DNA from: Devosia sp. Root413D1
GTDB taxonomy: Bacteria > Pseudomonadota > Alphaproteobacteria > Rhizobiales > Devosiaceae
DNA length: 64,000 nucleotides
Assembly (NCBI RefSeq): GCF_001425235.1
Contig: NZ_LMEA01000009.1
Location: forward strand, 356,327 to 420,326
Direction: 5' to 3'
The notes beneath the pieces are model-generated. The model saw only the letters and a program-made list of their open reading frames with translations, was not told where the DNA came from and searched no databases. The position numbers were made by a program, and so were the translations under genes. Below, in pieces: positions 33,510-44,058 of this stretch (position 1 is the stretch's first letter; each line of letters opens with the position of its first letter).

Positions 33510-35168
33510 CTAAGGTGTCACTGGCCTGAGGGCCAACAGGTGCAGCACGCGCTCCGGCACGCCGCCATAGACCACCGGCCGCGCCACCGGATTGTCGGCG
33601 TTGAACCAGCCGGTGAAGCGCTTGGTCGAGTACTCGTACCAGAGCGGGTTGTTGAACACCGCGACATAGGGCAGGTCACGGCCGACGATCTCCTGGATCT
33701 GGTCCATGAGCTTGCGCTGCTCGGCCTCGTCGCTGGTCTGGTAGAAACCATCCAGCAGCTTATCGAGTTCGGGGTTCGAGTAGTGCGAGGCGGCCTGCCG
33801 GGTCTTGCCGACATTGGCTGAATAGAGCGCCAGGTCGAACATGAAGTGCGGGGTGACGCCGCCGCGGATCGAGTTGATGCCCACATCAAAGTCGCCGGAC
33901 TTCAGCATGTTGTCCCACGGCCCTTCCTCGGGGGTCGACAGGCGGGCTTCGATGCCGACCTGAGTCAGCCCCTCGACGGCGAGCTGCACGCTGTTGACCC
34001 AGTCGGTCCAGCCGTTCGGCACGATGATGTCGAAGCTGATCTTCGAGCCGTCAGGATTCTCGACGAAGCCGTCGCCGGTCACGTCCTTGTAGCCGCTGTC
34101 GGCCAGCAATTGCTTCGCCGCATCGAGGTTGTATTTCGAGAACTGGCCATACTCGGTGTCGACCTTGGGGTTGTTCCATGAATGGAAGGCCGCCCCGAGC
34201 CCCGACGGATATTCGTTGAGCGTCGGATAGCCATAGCCGGCGATATCCACCATCGCCTGCCGGTCCATCGCCATCGAGAAGGCGCGGCGGAAGTTGATGT
34301 CGTTGAAGGCCGCCTTGTTGCCGGCATTCTTGGTCTGCTGGTTGAGGTTGAACACCACCATCGAGCCGCCCGGGAACCAGTAGGCGTTGTGGTCGGGGTC
34401 GAGCCCCACATAGGTCTTCTCGATATCGGGCAGGAAGGCGCCGAACCAGTCGAGCTCGCCCTTGGTGACCTCGGTCAGCGTCTGGTCGTTGCCGGCGATC
34501 TGCGGGAAGCGCAGGCAGTCGACGAAGAGGTTCGCGGCATCCCAGTAGTTGGGGTTGCGGCACTGCATGTATTCCTGCGGGGTGAAGCGCTCGATCTCGG
34601 TCATCGGCCCCGAGCCCACCGGCTTCTCGTTGGTGAAGGTCGCGGGGTCCGCAACGTCCTTCCAGGTGTGCTCGGGCACCACATAGACCTGCACCAGCTT
34701 GTAGATCAGGCCCGAATTGGCGGCATTGTAGGCGATGGTGACGTTGTTGCCGTCGACCTCGACGCTCTTGATCTGCGTCCAGATCGCATTGAGGTCGAGC
34801 TCCGGATGCACCTTCAACAGGTTGAAGGTGAACAGCACGTCGTTGGCGGTGAACGGCTGGCCGTCCGACCACTTCACCCCGTCGCGGATCTTGAAGGTTA
34901 CCGCCGTCAGGTCGTCATTGTAGGTGAAGCTCTCGGCCAACCGGTACTCGGGCTTGCCGCCCTGCAGCACGTTGAAGATCACCAGCGGCTCGTACATGAA
35001 GTCCTCGACCGTCGACAGCCGCGTCGAGGTGTTGAACGGATTGAAGTTGGCGACGAACGCCGTGGTTTCGGTCGGAAACGCCGTCAGGATGGCCTTGGCC
35101 TCGACCGTGGCGGGCGCTCCCAGCGCCGCTGCCACGAGGACGAGGCTGAACGTCGTCGATCTCATCAT
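33510..35168 (-). CDS. dppA: Peptide ABC transporter substrate-binding protein (family 5)
   Basis: 552 aa periplasmic solute-binding protein of the DppA/OppA family. A Sec signal MMRSTTFSLVLVAAALGA is cleaved near VEA-KA, with no lipobox. Family features include FTFKIRDGVKWSDGQPFTANDV-like sequence near residues 85-105 and a C-terminal IVGRDLPYVAVF segment. The GGGAG site favours ATG 35168; the frame open to 35279 has no signal. First gene of the dpp-type operon. Ligand could be a peptide or, in this family, an oligosaccharide or opine. Confidence 0.9.
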   Translation of the reverse strand: MMRSTTFSLVLVAAALGAPATVEAKAILTAFPTETTAFVANFNPFNTSTRLSTVEDFMYEPLVIFNVLQGGKPEYRLAESFTYNDDLTAVTFKIRDGVKWSDGQPFTANDVLFTFNLLKVHPELDLNAIWTQIKSVEVDGNNVTIAYNAANSGLIYKLVQVYVVPEHTWKDVADPATFTNEKPVGSGPMTEIERFTPQEYMQCRNPNYWDAANLFVDCLRFPQIAGNDQTLTEVTKGELDWFGAFLPDIEKTYVGLDPDHNAYWFPGGSMVVFNLNQQTKNAGNKAAFNDINFRRAFSMAMDRQAMVDIAGYGYPTLNEYPSGLGAAFHSWNNPKVDTEYGQFSKYNLDAAKQLLADSGYKDVTGDGFVENPDGSKISFDIIVPNGWTDWVNSVQLAVEGLTQVGIEARLSTPEEGPWDNMLKSGDFDVGINSIRGGVTPHFMFDLALYSANVGKTRQAASHYSNPELDKLLDGFYQTSDEAEQRKLMDQIQEIVGRDLPYVAVFNNPLWYEYSTKRFTGWFNADNPVARPVVYGGVPERVLHLLALRPVTP

Positions 35169-35425
35169 GTCCACTCCCTGTTTCGCCCGGGCCGTCGCCG
35201 GCCGGGACCCCTCGAGACATGCGCACCGCTTGCCGCATCCACCCCACGTCCCTTGCGGCAACCACATCAGCCTTGCCACCCGCCTCCCGTCACCCGGGCA
35301 AAAGCGTGCAATTCGTCACGCAAGATCGTCAAAATCGGCAAAATCCCGGGTTAGACGAAAGTGGTATTCTTGCGTCCCGGCGGAAAATTATCCGACAATA
35401 GGCTGCGCATTGCAGAGGGCTGGGG
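35169..35425. promoter_or_regulatory. Divergent intergenic region, peptide importer versus hybrid kinase
   Basis: 257 bp between two divergent genes, with a more AT-rich central part (35310-35400) that probably contains both promoters. I could not assign convincing -35/-10 boxes or a clear palindrome. Confidence 0.4.
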
Positions 35426-38400
35426 ATGGGACGTCTGCGACTCGTGCCTAATGGCTTTCGCGGCCGGCTGCTGCTGATCTTCCTGTTGATCAGCACGTTG
35501 CCGCTGGTGGCGACCGGCTTTGCCTTTTTTGCCATCCTCAGCGCCAATGTCGAAGCCCAGACCTTCGGTAAGCTCGGCTTCGTGCGCGACGCCAAAAAGA
35601 GCGAGATCGAGCAATATCTGGGCTTTGCCGAGCGCCAGGCAGCGAGCCTCGCCCGCTCCAACGCCGTGCGCTACGCCATCGGCGATTTCTACGGCTTCAG
35701 CTACGCCTTCCGCCAGATCGACGGCTCACCCGAGCGCGCCACGGCGCTGCTGCAGCAGATCTTCGCCGTCAGCGACCAGGCGGCCGATCACCAGCAGCCG
35801 GTGGATGACGATCAACTGCTCAGCCAGGCGCTCGAATATGCCAACGCCCATGTCCAGTTCCACGAGGATTTCGCCAGCTTCGTTCGCACCTCCGAGTTCG
35901 ACAATGTCTACCTCGTCACCCCGGAGGGCCGCGTCGTCTACTCGATGCTGAAGGACCGCTATCTCGGCCGCGACCTGAGTCTCGGCTTCAGCGGCACGCC
36001 GCTCTCCGAACTCATCGAGCGCTCCCGGCTCGCGGCGCCGGGCGCGCCCCCGCTGGTCAGCGATTTCGACCGCGATCCGATCACCGGGGTGTTTGGCGCC
36101 TATGTGGCGGTGCCAGTCGAATTCTACCATAAGTTCCGCGGCACCGTGGTGCTGCGACTGCCGACTGCCGGGCTCGACCGCCTGACCCAGGCGCAGAACA
36201 GCGAGACGGCGCAGCTCTATTTGCTGAGCGCCCATCACGCCCTGGTCTCGGCGCCGACCGGCGCCAGCGCAGTGATCGGTATCCCGACCCAGGCGGCAGC
36301 GGCCGCCGGCGCACCGCGGGCCGCCATCGTCGCGGCGGGGCTTGGCGGCGCGCCGGCCCTGTCGGCCTCCGTCCCGGTGCAGTTCGGCGACCTCGCCTGG
36401 ACTCTCGTTGCCGAAGTGCCGACGGCGCTGGCCTTCGCCAATGCCGACGAGCTGAAGCGCGTGCTGATCATCGTCGCCGGCATCTCGCTGCCGCTGCTGG
36501 TGTTGATCGTCGTGCTGCTGTCGCGCACCATGACCGCGCCGATCGTGCGGCTCACTGGCGTCGCTGAGGCCATCGCCCGCGGCGATCTCGATCGCGACAT
36601 GCCGGCCATCGCCTCACCCCGCGAGCTCAGCCGGCTGGCCACGAGCTTCCGGCGGATGCGCGATGCGTTGCGCAGCCAGCTGTCGCTGGTCGGCCAGAAG
36701 AATGCCGAGCTCGAGCAGCAGGTGCGGGTCATCGCCGAAAAGAACAGCGCGCTGGAGCTGGCCGATCGCCACAAGGATACCTTCCTTGCCAATACCTCGC
36801 ACGAACTGCGTACCCCGCTGAACGGCATTATCGGCATCGCCGAAACCCTCGCCGGCGGCGTCGTCGGCAAGCTCAGCGGCCCGCAGCGCAGCCAGCTCGA
36901 CCTCATCACCTTCAGCGCCCGGCGGCTGTCGCGCATCGTCGACGACCTGCTCGACCTTTACCGCATTCGCCAGGGCCGCATGCGGCTCGATATCCATCCG
37001 GTGCATGTGGCGACCAGCGTCCGCAACGTGCTGCAGCTGTGCGAGCCGATGCTGCGCGGCGAGCCGGTGATCCTCACGGTCGACATTCCCGACGACCTCG
37101 GCTTCGTCCTCGCCGACCCGGTGCGGCTCGAGCAGATCCTCTACAACCTCATCGGCAACGCCATCAAATACACCGACCAGGGCGCCATCGCGATCAGCGC
37201 CGAGGCGACGCCGGAGGGCACGGTGCTGATGCATGTCGCCGACAGCGGTCGCGGCATCTCGGCCGGCAGCCTCGAGCGGATCTTCCAGCCGCTCGAACAG
37301 GTGGATGGCTTTGATACCGCCCGCCAGTCCGGCGGCACCGGCCTCGGCCTCACCATCGCCCGCCAACTGGCGCACCTGCTCGATGGCGAAATCCTGGCGC
37401 AGTCGGCGGAGGGGCAGGGCTCGCGCTTCACCCTCAGGCTGCCGCGCGCCACCCCCGCTGCGGCCACTGACCTGTTGGCCGATGCGGACCTCACCGGCCT
37501 TCACTCGGCGGTCGATCACGCCCTCGACGCCCCGATGTTCCTCGCCCAGGACGGTGACGATGCCGCCCCGCAGATCCTCGTCGTCGACGACGAGCCGATC
37601 AACATCCAGGTGCTGCGCAACGTGCTGCAGCCGCAGGGTTACGTCGTCCGTACCGCCGATAGCGGTCGCGCCGCGCTCGAGGCGGTGGAGCGGCACGCTC
37701 CCGACCTCGTCATCCTCGATGTGATGATGCCCGATATCGGCGGGCTCGACGTGGCGCGGCAGCTGCGCCGCACCCACAGCCTGCTCGACTTACCGATCAT
37801 CATGATCACCGCTCGCAGCCGCACCCGCGATACCCTCGCCGGCTTCGAAAACGGCGCCAATGACTATGTGATAAAACCCTTCGTCAAGGAGGAGCTGCTG
37901 GCCCGCATCGCGACCCTGCTGGAGGCCCGCCGGGCCCGCGGCACGGCGCGCGAAAACCTCGACCTGCGCCAGGAGATCGACCGCCGCGTGCTGGTCGAGG
38001 ATGCGCTGCGGCTGTCGCAGCAGCGGCTGGCGCGCCTGCTCGACGCGCTCAATGCCGGCCTCGTCTGCGTCGCTGAGAACGGCGCCATCACCTATGCCAA
38101 CCATGCGGCCTCGACCCTCATGGCGCGGCGGATCGAGCCGGGCGTCACCGCCTTCGCCGATGTCATTCCGGCGGCGACGGCTGCCACGGTGATCGGGCTG
38201 GTGCGCGCCGACGGCAAGGCAATGCTCGAGGCGGTGCCGCTCGATCCCGGGCGGCCGCCGGTGCGGCTCAGCGCCTTCGAGCTCGAGGCCGATGCCGGCG
38301 GCGGCATCGCCTGCGTCTTGACCGCCGATACCGGCGAAAGCTTCGCCCAGACCGAGGGGCTGGTCCGCGGCCTCCGCGCCGCCATCGACACGGTCGGGCC

Positions 38401-38824
38401 CGCCCTCACCAACCCAGCGCCGCTACCGGCCACCGCGTCTCCGCTCGATGACGGCGACGATTACCGCCGCATCCTCGTCGAGGTGACCAGCGCCAGCCTC
38501 AGCCTGTGGCGCCGCGTCACCGGTCGCTCCAAGATCGATTTCGCCGAAGCCAGCGGCATCTGGCGCGCCAGCTTCGATCGCTCGTCGCTGCAGGTGCGCA
38601 CCCTCGACAAGTACCTGCTGATCGAAACCCTGCCGGCCAACCCGCGCTGGCGCGACGTGGTGCAGACTGCCGAGTTCGTGCTCGGCGACACCGAGGCAGC
38701 GGCCGCCGATCCGGCCATCGCGGCCCTTCGCGCCGAGCTGTCCGAGCGGCTGACGGTGCTGCGCACCCACCTCAAGCTCCACCTCCGCCGCGTCCCCCAG
38801 GGCGAACCCGCCGGCCTCGCCTGA
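35426..38824 (+). CDS. Membrane hybrid histidine kinase with receiver and PAS-like domains
   Basis: 1132 aa sensor kinase. Order: TM1 (about 12-34); an extracytoplasmic sensor domain, Cache-like (about 35-345); TM2 (346-367); HAMP (about 368-420); HisKA with phospho-accepting H459 ([12 protein letters not shown]); HATPase (about 560-690; N box LIGNAIKYT, then DSGRGI and GGTGLGL); a receiver (about 713-830) with D765 in LDVMMPD; a PAS-like segment (about 860-960); and a unique C-terminal region of about 120 residues that I cannot assign. The H-to-D relay points to an external output, and a cognate regulator is not adjacent. Followed 22 bp later by an SDR gene. Confidence 0.9.
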   Translation: MGRLRLVPNGFRGRLLLIFLLISTLPLVATGFAFFAILSANVEAQTFGKLGFVRDAKKSEIEQYLGFAERQAASLARSNAVRYAIGDFYGFSYAFRQIDGSPERATALLQQIFAVSDQAADHQQPVDDDQLLSQALEYANAHVQFHEDFASFVRTSEFDNVYLVTPEGRVVYSMLKDRYLGRDLSLGFSGTPLSELIERSRLAAPGAPPLVSDFDRDPITGVFGAYVAVPVEFYHKFRGTVVLRLPTAGLDRLTQAQNSETAQLYLLSAHHALVSAPTGASAVIGIPTQAAAAAGAPRAAIVAAGLGGAPALSASVPVQFGDLAWTLVAEVPTALAFANADELKRVLIIVAGISLPLLVLIVVLLSRTMTAPIVRLTGVAEAIARGDLDRDMPAIASPRELSRLATSFRRMRDALRSQLSLVGQKNAELEQQVRVIAEKNSALELADRHKDTFLANTSHELRTPLNGIIGIAETLAGGVVGKLSGPQRSQLDLITFSARRLSRIVDDLLDLYRIRQGRMRLDIHPVHVATSVRNVLQLCEPMLRGEPVILTVDIPDDLGFVLADPVRLEQILYNLIGNAIKYTDQGAIAISAEATPEGTVLMHVADSGRGISAGSLERIFQPLEQVDGFDTARQSGGTGLGLTIARQLAHLLDGEILAQSAEGQGSRFTLRLPRATPAAATDLLADADLTGLHSAVDHALDAPMFLAQDGDDAAPQILVVDDEPINIQVLRNVLQPQGYVVRTADSGRAALEAVERHAPDLVILDVMMPDIGGLDVARQLRRTHSLLDLPIIMITARSRTRDTLAGFENGANDYVIKPFVKEELLARIATLLEARRARGTARENLDLRQEIDRRVLVEDALRLSQQRLARLLDALNAGLVCVAENGAITYANHAASTLMARRIEPGVTAFADVIPAATAATVIGLVRADGKAMLEAVPLDPGRPPVRLSAFELEADAGGGIACVLTADTGESFAQTEGLVRGLRAAIDTVGPALTNPAPLPATASPLDDGDDYRRILVEVTSASLSLWRRVTGRSKIDFAEASGIWRASFDRSSLQVRTLDKYLLIETLPANPRWRDVVQTAEFVLGDTEAAAADPAIAALRAELSERLTVLRTHLKLHLRRVPQGEPAGLA

Positions 38825-38846
38825 CACCTCAGCCAAGAAGAAGCAC

Positions 38847-39620
38847 ATGACCGATCTGCCCAGCTACGACCTCACCGGCAAGACCGCGCTCGTCACCGGC
38901 GCCGCCCGCGGCCTTGGCCGCGCCATTGCGCTGGCCCTCGCCAATGCCGGCGCCGACATCGCGCTCGGTCTTCGCGACAAAGCCTCCAGCGCCGAGGTCA
39001 TCGCCGAGATCGAGGCGCTCGGCCGCCGCGCCGTGCCGTTGCAGATGGACGTGATGGATCTGCCCCAGGCCTATACTGCGGTCGATGCCGCCATCGCCGC
39101 GCTCGGCCACCTCGATATCCTCGTCAACAATGTTGGCGGCGGCACCGAGGGGCCGATCGAGGATTTCACCGAGGACGAGTTCGATTTGACCATCAACCTC
39201 AACGTCAAGGCGAGCTTCTTCATCGCCCAGCGCGTTGCCCGCCACATGATTGCTCGCGGCCAGGGCGGCGCCATCGTCAACATGAGCTCGCAGGCCGGCT
39301 TCATCGCGCTGCCCGGCGAAGCCATTTACTGCCTCTCCAAGGCCGCCGTCGCCCACATGACCAAGTGCATGGCGGTCGAGTGGGGCAAGTATGGCATCAC
39401 CGTCAACGCCGTCGCCCCCACCTTCATCGAGACCGACGGCACCGCCGAGGCGCTCGGCCGCCCCGGCTTCCGCGACGACGTGGTGGAGCGCATCGCCGCG
39501 CTGCATCGCGTCGGCCAGCCCCGGGAAGTCTCCGGCGCCGTCGCTTTCCTCGCTTCGCCGGCCGCCTCTCTGATCACCGGCCAGACCCTCATCATCGATG
39601 GCGGCTGGACCTCGCGCTAA
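38847..39620 (+). CDS. Short-chain dehydrogenase/reductase
   Basis: 257 aa classical SDR. Cofactor loop TGAARGLGR (18-26), NNVGG for adenine-ring binding, catalytic S148 (MSSQ), Y161 and K165 (YCLSK). These enzymes reduce or oxidise sugars, steroids or acyl-carrier substrates; the specificity is not evident. The R21 in the glycine-rich loop is compatible with NADP(H). Its start is 22 bp after the hybrid kinase stop, so it may be cotranscribed, an odd pairing that may have no functional meaning. Confidence 0.88.
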   Translation: MTDLPSYDLTGKTALVTGAARGLGRAIALALANAGADIALGLRDKASSAEVIAEIEALGRRAVPLQMDVMDLPQAYTAVDAAIAALGHLDILVNNVGGGTEGPIEDFTEDEFDLTINLNVKASFFIAQRVARHMIARGQGGAIVNMSSQAGFIALPGEAIYCLSKAAVAHMTKCMAVEWGKYGITVNAVAPTFIETDGTAEALGRPGFRDDVVERIAALHRVGQPREVSGAVAFLASPAASLITGQTLIIDGGWTSR

Positions 39621-39623
39621 GCT

Positions 39624-39639
39624 TTGACCAGCCGGTCAA
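39624..39639. other. Small inverted repeat after the SDR gene
   Basis: TTGACC-AGCC-GGTCAA lies just after the SDR stop codon. A CTAAGCTTTG word occurs at 39617-39626 and again at 39657-39666. It could be a weak terminator or a protein-binding site; nothing here decides between them. Confidence 0.3.
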
Positions 39640-39753
39640 CTTCTCGCGCCCGCCACCTAAGCTTTGCCGAGCAAATACAAATCAGTAACCACGCGTAACA
39701 TCGCCAGCGGGCCGCTACGCAGTTTTTGATATTGTTAACTCGGGCCCGCTTAG

Positions 39754-40839
39754 GTGCTGTGGTCCAACCGCCGCTTTGGGGCTCAGCCGGTGCGTGTGCT
39801 TATCGTCGATGACTCGCGTTCGAGCCTGGCCTTCATCAGCCATGTGATCGGCGCCCTCGAAGATGTCGAGATCGCCGCCTCGCTGCTGCCGAGCAAGGCA
39901 TTGGCGCTCGCCGCCACCACGCAGTTCGATCTCGTCCTCGTCGATCACGTGATGCCCGAGATGGATGGCGTCGAGCTGACCCGGCGCCTGCGCGCCGAGG
40001 AGGCCTACCGCCTGGTGCCGATCGTCATGGTCACCTCCGACAACGCTCCGGCTTTGCGGGTCCGCGCCATCGCCGCCGGCGCCACCGATTTCGTCAATAA
40101 GCCGTTCGATTCCACCGAGCTGCAGGCCCGTGTCCGCAACCTCCTCGCCCTGCGCCGGTCGCAGAGCGAACTCGCCGACCGCGCCGCCTGGCTCGCCCGC
40201 GAGGTCGAAAGCGCCACCCGTCATTTGGTCGAGCGCGAGGAAGAGATCATCTGGCGCCTCGCCCGCGCCATCGAGTATCGCGACGGCGATACCGGCGAGC
40301 ATGTCTCGCGCGTCGCCCAGGTCTCCTCGATGATCGCCGCAGCCATCGGCTTGAGCCCCGAGCGCTGCCGCATGATCTACCTGGCAGCGCCGTTGCACGA
40401 TATCGGCAAGATCGGCATCGCCGACGCCATCCTCAGTAAGCCCGGCAAGCTGACGCCGGACGAGTTGCGCGTCATGCGCACCCACGTTTCGATCGGCGCC
40501 CGCATTCTCGAACACGGCTCGTCCGAGGTCATCCGGACTGCCGAGCTGATCGCCCAGAGCCATCACGAGCGTTGGGACGGCACCGGCTATCCCGATCGTC
40601 TCTCCGGCACCGATATTCCGATCGAAGCGCGCGTCGTCGCCATCGCCGATGTGTTCGATGCCCTCTGTTCCGAGCGTCCTTACAAGCGCGCCTGGCCGAT
40701 CGAAGAGGCCTATCGCGAGATCCTGTCGCTCGCCGGCACGCATTTCGACCCTGCCTGCGTGGCCGCTTTCGAGGCCCGCTGGGCGGAAATCCTCGCCCTG
40801 ATGCTGGCCGTCCCCGAGGACACCCGCCTCGCCGGCTGA
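39754..40839 (+). CDS. Response regulator with HD-GYP phosphodiesterase domain (RpfG-like)
   Basis: 361 aa. Receiver domain residues 12-130 with acidic pocket D19/D20, phosphoacceptor D64 (VDHVMPEMDG) and K116. A coiled linker leads to an HD-GYP domain (about 160-345) with H183, HD at 215-216 (HDIGKIGI), H244 (MRTHV) and intact GYP (278-280). It should hydrolyse cyclic-di-GMP when phosphorylated. The start is uncertain: GTG 39754 or the in-frame GTG 39790; neither has a strong ribosome site. Stands alone between the SDR gene and chemotaxis region. Confidence 0.9.
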   Translation: MLWSNRRFGAQPVRVLIVDDSRSSLAFISHVIGALEDVEIAASLLPSKALALAATTQFDLVLVDHVMPEMDGVELTRRLRAEEAYRLVPIVMVTSDNAPALRVRAIAAGATDFVNKPFDSTELQARVRNLLALRRSQSELADRAAWLAREVESATRHLVEREEEIIWRLARAIEYRDGDTGEHVSRVAQVSSMIAAAIGLSPERCRMIYLAAPLHDIGKIGIADAILSKPGKLTPDELRVMRTHVSIGARILEHGSSEVIRTAELIAQSHHERWDGTGYPDRLSGTDIPIEARVVAIADVFDALCSERPYKRAWPIEEAYREILSLAGTHFDPACVAAFEARWAEILALMLAVPEDTRLAG

Positions 40840-41318
40840 ACCGGGCTCCTTCCCCGCAAGTCATCGTAATCCGGCGACGGCTGGGCTCGCCCGACGAGAT
40901 CAGGCACTTCGCCGTGCGGACATCTGTCGAACGCCTCCAATTCCTGAGTATCGGCAGTATTGGCTGTCAGGCGCAGGTCGCCGATGACTCCCGGCAAGCA
41001 TCCGGCGACTCGATCAGAGTCGCGTGACGATTCTTGTGAGTCATGACAGCGGGTTCGGCTGACTCAATACGCCGCACGCAATACTTGCGATTACTTCATC
41101 GCCATAATTCTACCAAATACTGCTTAGCGGTAATTGAGACTTAACAAATAGCGCTGATCATCGTGGTCATCAGGGGCAAACAGCAATTCCGTGGACGCGG
41201 GGACTGTTTTCGGGCTGGGGCGACAGAACCGTCGTTCCCGCCGAGGTCGCGGTTTTGCCTCTGAAAACAAGACGTTACGTATCGCAGAAGCATACTTGTC
41301 CGGGGCCAGAACGAAGCC
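40840..41318. other. 479-bp intergenic region upstream of the chemotaxis operon
   Basis: No plausible gene on either strand. It has a GANTC-dense block (40986-41065), a perfect 7-bp stem GCGACTC-GATCA-GAGTCGC (41005-41023) and an AT-richer stretch (41070-41150) that most likely holds the chemotaxis promoter. I cannot place -35/-10 boxes with confidence. Confidence 0.55.
40986..41065. promoter_or_regulatory. Cluster of six GANTC (CcrM-type) sites
   Basis: GANTC occurs at 40986, 41007, 41017, 41029, 41038 and 41061, six sites in 80 bp. CcrM methylates GANTC in alphaproteobacteria, and methylation state can control promoters through GcrA and CtrA. Two of the sites form the arms of the GCGACTC/GAGTCGC stem. 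The regulatory role here is inference. Confidence 0.55.
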
Positions 41319-41651
41319 ATGTCGCGACCATCAGCGCACCCGCTCCATTTGAGCGGCGACCTTTCCCTACGCAATATTTCCGAACTCCATACTCGCATCA
41401 AGCAAGCTTTGGCCGAGCATCGGGCTGTCGACCTCGACATCGCCGCCGTTGAGAGCGTCGATGTCGGCACGCTGCAGCTGCTGGTTTCGGCCACCAAGAG
41501 CGCTGCCGCCGACGATCGCACCCTCAGCCTTGCTGCCGATGCTGCGACGCCGATGGGCCGCGCTCTGGTGCGCGCCGGCTTCTTCACCGCGGCCGGCCGG
41601 CCACTGGTGACAACCCTTTCCTCCTGGACCCTGACGCGCGAGGCGGCATGA
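41319..41651 (+). CDS. STAS-domain protein, first gene of the chemotaxis operon
   Basis: 110 aa STAS (anti-sigma-antagonist-like) domain: alternating beta/alpha with VDLDIAAVESVDVGTLQLLV (about 36-55), the region that in SpoIIAA-like proteins carries the phosphorylatable Ser. Here that position reads VDVGTLQ, so a Thr, not a Ser, follows. STAS proteins often open alphaproteobacterial chemotaxis operons; their role is not settled. Its TGA overlaps the CheY start (ATGA). Confidence 0.8.
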   Translation: MSRPSAHPLHLSGDLSLRNISELHTRIKQALAEHRAVDLDIAAVESVDVGTLQLLVSATKSAAADDRTLSLAADAATPMGRALVRAGFFTAAGRPLVTTLSSWTLTREAA

Positions 41652-42016
41652 GCAAGACCATCCTCACCATCGATGATTCCGCCTCCATCCGGCAGATGGT
41701 CGCCATGACGCTGAAGAGCGCCGGTCTCACCGTGCTCGAGGCCGGCAACGGGCTCGAGGGCTACAACAAGGCCACCACCGAGACGGTGCACGCGGTGGTC
41801 ACTGATCTCAATATGCCGGTCATGAACGGCCTGGAATTCCTGAAGAAGTTCCGGCAGCACCCCGCCGGTAAAGGCATCCCGGTGATCCTGTTGACCACCG
41901 AGTCCGACGAGGAGCTGAAGCGCCAGGCCCGCGAGGCCGGCGCCACCGGCTGGATCGTCAAGCCGTTCAAGCAGGACCAGCTCTTGGCCGTGATCAGGAA
42001 GGTGACTGGCGCATGA
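41648..42016 (+). CDS. cheY: Chemotaxis response regulator CheY
   Basis: 122 aa single receiver domain. Phosphoacceptor D53 (TDLNMP), acidic D9/D10, T83 (LLTTES) and K105 (IVKPF) are present. It accepts phosphate from CheA and, when phosphorylated, either controls the flagellar motor or serves as a phosphate sink. Overlaps both neighbours by four bases. Confidence 0.95.
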   Translation: MSKTILTIDDSASIRQMVAMTLKSAGLTVLEAGNGLEGYNKATTETVHAVVTDLNMPVMNGLEFLKKFRQHPAGKGIPVILLTTESDEELKRQAREAGATGWIVKPFKQDQLLAVIRKVTGA

Positions 42017-44058
42017 GCTCCGACCCCACCGACACTTTCCGGCAGGAAGCCCGCGAACTGCTCGAGCAGCTCGAGCAGGGCCTGCTCGATCTCGAGCAGA
42101 ACCCTGGCGATGCCGACCTGGTCAATTCCGTGTTCCGGGCGCTGCACACCATCAAGGGCTCGGGCGCCATGTTCGGCTTCACCGATGTGGCGGCGTTCGT
42201 CCACGAGTTCGAGACCGCCTTCGACAAGGTGCGCAAGGGCCTGTCGCCGATCACTCCCGAGCTGGTCGCCGTGGCGCTCGACGCCAAGGACCATGTGCAT
42301 CACCTGATCGAGACCCCCGACGCCGCGACCGATGCCGGCGACGCCATCCTGGCTGCCCTCCGCGGCATCGTCGAACCCGACCGCTTCCCGGCCGCGCCGA
42401 TGGCGCAGAGCGCCACTGTTGCTGCCAATGTCGCGCCTCAGGTAACCGGCCGCTGGCGCATCCGCTTCAAGCTGCCCGAGGATGCGCTGGTGCACGGCAC
42501 CAACCCGCTGCTGCTGCTCGGCGAAATCGCCGACCTCGGTTCCTGCGAGGTCACGGCGCTTATCGACAGCGTCCCCACCCTCGATGTGCTCGATCCCGAA
42601 GCCTGCCACCTCGGCTGGCAGGTCGACCTCGCCCATCCCGACCCCACCGCTGCACTCGACGATGTCTTCCTGTTCCTGAAGGACGGGATGGAGCTATCGA
42701 TCGAACCGCTCGCGGCTGTCGTCGCGCCCGAGCCGATATCTTCGCCGGTGCTCGACATCCTCGCTGAGGATGTACCGGTGCTTGAGGCCGACGAACCCAT
42801 CGCTGACGCCGCCCCGGTCCGCACCCAACGCGAGCCGAGAGAACCGAAGACCGAAACCGCCGAGCGCGCCCCGACGTCCTTGCGCGTGCCGGCCGAGCGG
42901 CTCGACGAACTGATGGATCGGGTCGGCGAGCTGGTCATCGCTCAGGCGCGCCTGTCGCAGATGGCGGCGCAGAGTTCAGACGGCAATCTGAAAACCATCG
43001 CCGAGGAGCTGGAGCGCCTGAGCTCCGGCCTGCGCGACACCACCATGGGCATCCGTATGGTGCCGATCGGGTCGCTGTTCTCGCGCTTCCGCAGGCTCGT
43101 GCACGACCTGAGCCGCGATCTCGACAAGGAAATCGAGTTCATCACCACGGGTGAGGACACCGAGCTCGACAAGACCATGATCGAGCGGCTCGCCGACCCG
43201 CTGGTCCACCTGATCCGCAACTCGGTCGATCACGGCCTCGAGACCGCCGAGCAGCGCATCAGGGCGGGCAAGCCGGTGAAAGGCACCGTGCGCCTCTCCG
43301 CCGTCTATGCCGGCGCCGAGGTGGCGATCTCGGTCACCGATGATGGCGCTGGGCTGAACGCCGCCCGTATCCGGGCCAAGGCGGAAGAGCAGGGGCTGCT
43401 GACGCCGGAGTCGCGCATTGCCGACCACGATCTGTTCCAACTGATCTTCGCGCCCGGCTTCTCGACCGCCAAGGAGGTGACCTCGCTCAGCGGCCGCGGT
43501 GTCGGTATGGATGTGGTCAAGCGCACTATCGATGGCCTCCGCGGCAAGATCGAGCTCTCCACCAGGCCTGGCGAAGGCACCACGGCGACGCTCCGCCTGC
43601 CGCTCACCCTGGCCATTATCGAGGGCATGCTGGTCCGCGTCGGCAATGGCCGCTACTCGATCCCGCTCTCGGCGGTCGAGGAGTGCGTCGAGCTGCCGGC
43701 CGAAGTCGCGACCCATTCGCGCGGGCGCAACTTCCTCGATATCCGCGGCAGCCTGGTGCCGTTCCTGCGGCTGCGCGACCTGTTCAACACCCCGGGTGAC
43801 GCCGATACCCACCAGAAGGTGGTGATCATCTCGTCAGGCGAGGGCCGGGCCGGCCTGGTGGTCGACCAGATCATCGGCAACAACCAGACCGTCATCAAGC
43901 AGCTCAGTAAGCTCCACACCGACCTCGAGACCTTCTCGGGCGCCACCATCCTTGGCGACGGCACCGTGGCGCTGATCCTCGATACCTCGCGGCTGGTCTC
44001 CTACGGCCAGGCGCATGAGGAGAAATATCGCAATACCGAGGGGAGGGCCGCGGCATGA
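42013..44058 (+). CDS. cheA: Chemotaxis sensor histidine kinase CheA
   Basis: 681 aa. HPt domain (about 1-110) with phospho-accepting H45 (RALHTIKGSG), a variable P2-like part (about 130-230), an acidic linker, dimerisation helix (LDELMDRVGELVIAQARL), ATPase domain (N box HLIRNSVDHGLE; GRGVGMDVVK) and a CheW-like domain at the C-terminus (about 545-670). It phosphorylates CheY and CheB in response to receptor state. ATGA overlaps at both ends. Confidence 0.96.
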   Translation: MSSDPTDTFRQEARELLEQLEQGLLDLEQNPGDADLVNSVFRALHTIKGSGAMFGFTDVAAFVHEFETAFDKVRKGLSPITPELVAVALDAKDHVHHLIETPDAATDAGDAILAALRGIVEPDRFPAAPMAQSATVAANVAPQVTGRWRIRFKLPEDALVHGTNPLLLLGEIADLGSCEVTALIDSVPTLDVLDPEACHLGWQVDLAHPDPTAALDDVFLFLKDGMELSIEPLAAVVAPEPISSPVLDILAEDVPVLEADEPIADAAPVRTQREPREPKTETAERAPTSLRVPAERLDELMDRVGELVIAQARLSQMAAQSSDGNLKTIAEELERLSSGLRDTTMGIRMVPIGSLFSRFRRLVHDLSRDLDKEIEFITTGEDTELDKTMIERLADPLVHLIRNSVDHGLETAEQRIRAGKPVKGTVRLSAVYAGAEVAISVTDDGAGLNAARIRAKAEEQGLLTPESRIADHDLFQLIFAPGFSTAKEVTSLSGRGVGMDVVKRTIDGLRGKIELSTRPGEGTTATLRLPLTLAIIEGMLVRVGNGRYSIPLSAVEECVELPAEVATHSRGRNFLDIRGSLVPFLRLRDLFNTPGDADTHQKVVIISSGEGRAGLVVDQIIGNNQTVIKQLSKLHTDLETFSGATILGDGTVALILDTSRLVSYGQAHEEKYRNTEGRAAA

